A stretch of DNA of 64,000 nucleotides, taken from the NCBI GenBank assembly GCA_002069785.1, contig MWCA01000014.1, forward strand, positions 1-64,000, read 5' to 3'. A program made the translations under genes and the position numbers. Below are positions 63,861-64,000 of the stretch, piece by piece. Under the pieces are notes generated by a model that was given only the letters and a program-made list of their open reading frames with translations, had not been told where the DNA came from and did not search any database. This stretch comes from Lentisphaerae bacterium ADurb.Bin242 (GTDB lineage: Bacteria; Verrucomicrobiota; Lentisphaeria; Victivallales; UBA1829). How positions within the stretch are numbered: position 1 is the first letter of the stretch; the number at the start of each line of letters is the position of its first letter.

Positions 63861-64000
63861 ATGAAAATATCCTGCACCCCGATCAGTTTTCAAAAAACAT
63901 TCAAGGCCGGACAAATCACATGGGAACAATTTTTTGAAGTTCTTGCGGACAACCATTGTGACGGCGTCGATCTGCTTGATTCCCAATGTTACCCATGGTT
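63861..64000 (+). CDS. Sugar phosphate isomerase/epimerase-like TIM-barrel protein, 5' part only
   Basis: The frame starts three bases after the oxidoreductase stop with GAGGT upstream and stays open to the window edge. The visible 46 residues, beginning 'MKISCTPISFQKTFKAG' and including 'VLADNHCDGVDLLDSQ', match the first strand and helix of xylose-isomerase-like barrel proteins ('...CDGVDLLD'). The rest lies outside the window. Confidence 0.7.
   Translation, partial: MKISCTPISFQKTFKAGQITWEQFFEVLADNHCDGVDLLDSQCYPW

Overview
The window reads as chromosome of a Lentisphaerota/Victivallales-type (PVC group) anaerobe, probably a gut glycan degrader. The taxonomic hint comes from three separate pseudopilin-like proteins with an [10 protein letters not shown]-terminus, each near a LacI-type regulator or a secreted glycan-active enzyme, several DUF4838-type enzymes, and many Gly/Pro-rich, GC-rich house-keeping genes. 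No database search was possible, so the assignment is inference from gene content.

Layout. 1-0.7 kb: N-terminal remnant of an IS630-type transposase. 0.8-5.8 kb (minus): a two-gene Bat-type operon in which four usual genes are fused into two (BatB-BatC and BatD-BatE). 6.1-9.9 kb (plus): indolepyruvate:ferredoxin oxidoreductase iorA-iorB, a phenylacetate-CoA-ligase-like enzyme and a double-ACT protein, a typical aryl-acid/amino-acid fermentation cluster. 10-12 kb: a small secreted protein, a DUF721/DciA-like protein and a nitronate-monooxygenase-like enzyme. 12.3-17.6 kb (minus): LacI regulator, pseudopilin and secreted GH16 enzyme, with two copies of a probable operator in front. 17.7-22.4 kb (minus): ROK sugar kinase, exopolyphosphatase and polyphosphate kinase. 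22.5-28.1 kb (minus): arnC-arnA-arnD-arnT for aminoarabinose modification of lipid A, without arnB or arnEF. 28.3-32.3 kb: FkbM methyltransferase, ABC-F ATPase, Gfo/Idh oxidoreductase. 32.6-34.7 kb (plus): exbB-exbD-tonB energy-transduction operon. 34.9-37.4 kb (minus): thiI and a PHP-like protein. 37.7 kb: tRNA-Ala(CGC) with promoter and terminator.

From about 37.8 kb the window becomes accessory: a frameshifted IS3-family transposase remnant between two long hairpins, then successive glycan-degradation loci on the plus strand. These are LacI + pseudopilin + beta-sandwich protein + DUF4838 enzyme (frameshifted) + alpha/beta hydrolase (39-45.6 kb); a 1509-residue LamG-containing secreted protein (46.5-51 kb); LacI + two apparently cytoplasmic glycosidase-like proteins (51.3-56.9 kb); an AT-richer block with a secreted DUF4838 protein, a pseudopilin and a broken GH20-like gene, framed by two families of direct repeats (57-62.7 kb); and a Gfo/Idh oxidoreductase followed by the start of a TIM-barrel sugar isomerase-like gene at the right edge. 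Several genes here are decaying (41917-44453, 45769-46016, 60943-62678, IS3 remnant), which contrasts with the intact left half.

The recurring unit LacI regulator - pseudopilin - secreted carbohydrate enzyme, with a palindromic operator at the LacI promoter, is the most system-like feature. Each glycan locus appears to bring its own regulator and its own pseudopilin-like protein. The three pseudopilins lack the glycine that normally precedes the prepilin peptidase cleavage site.
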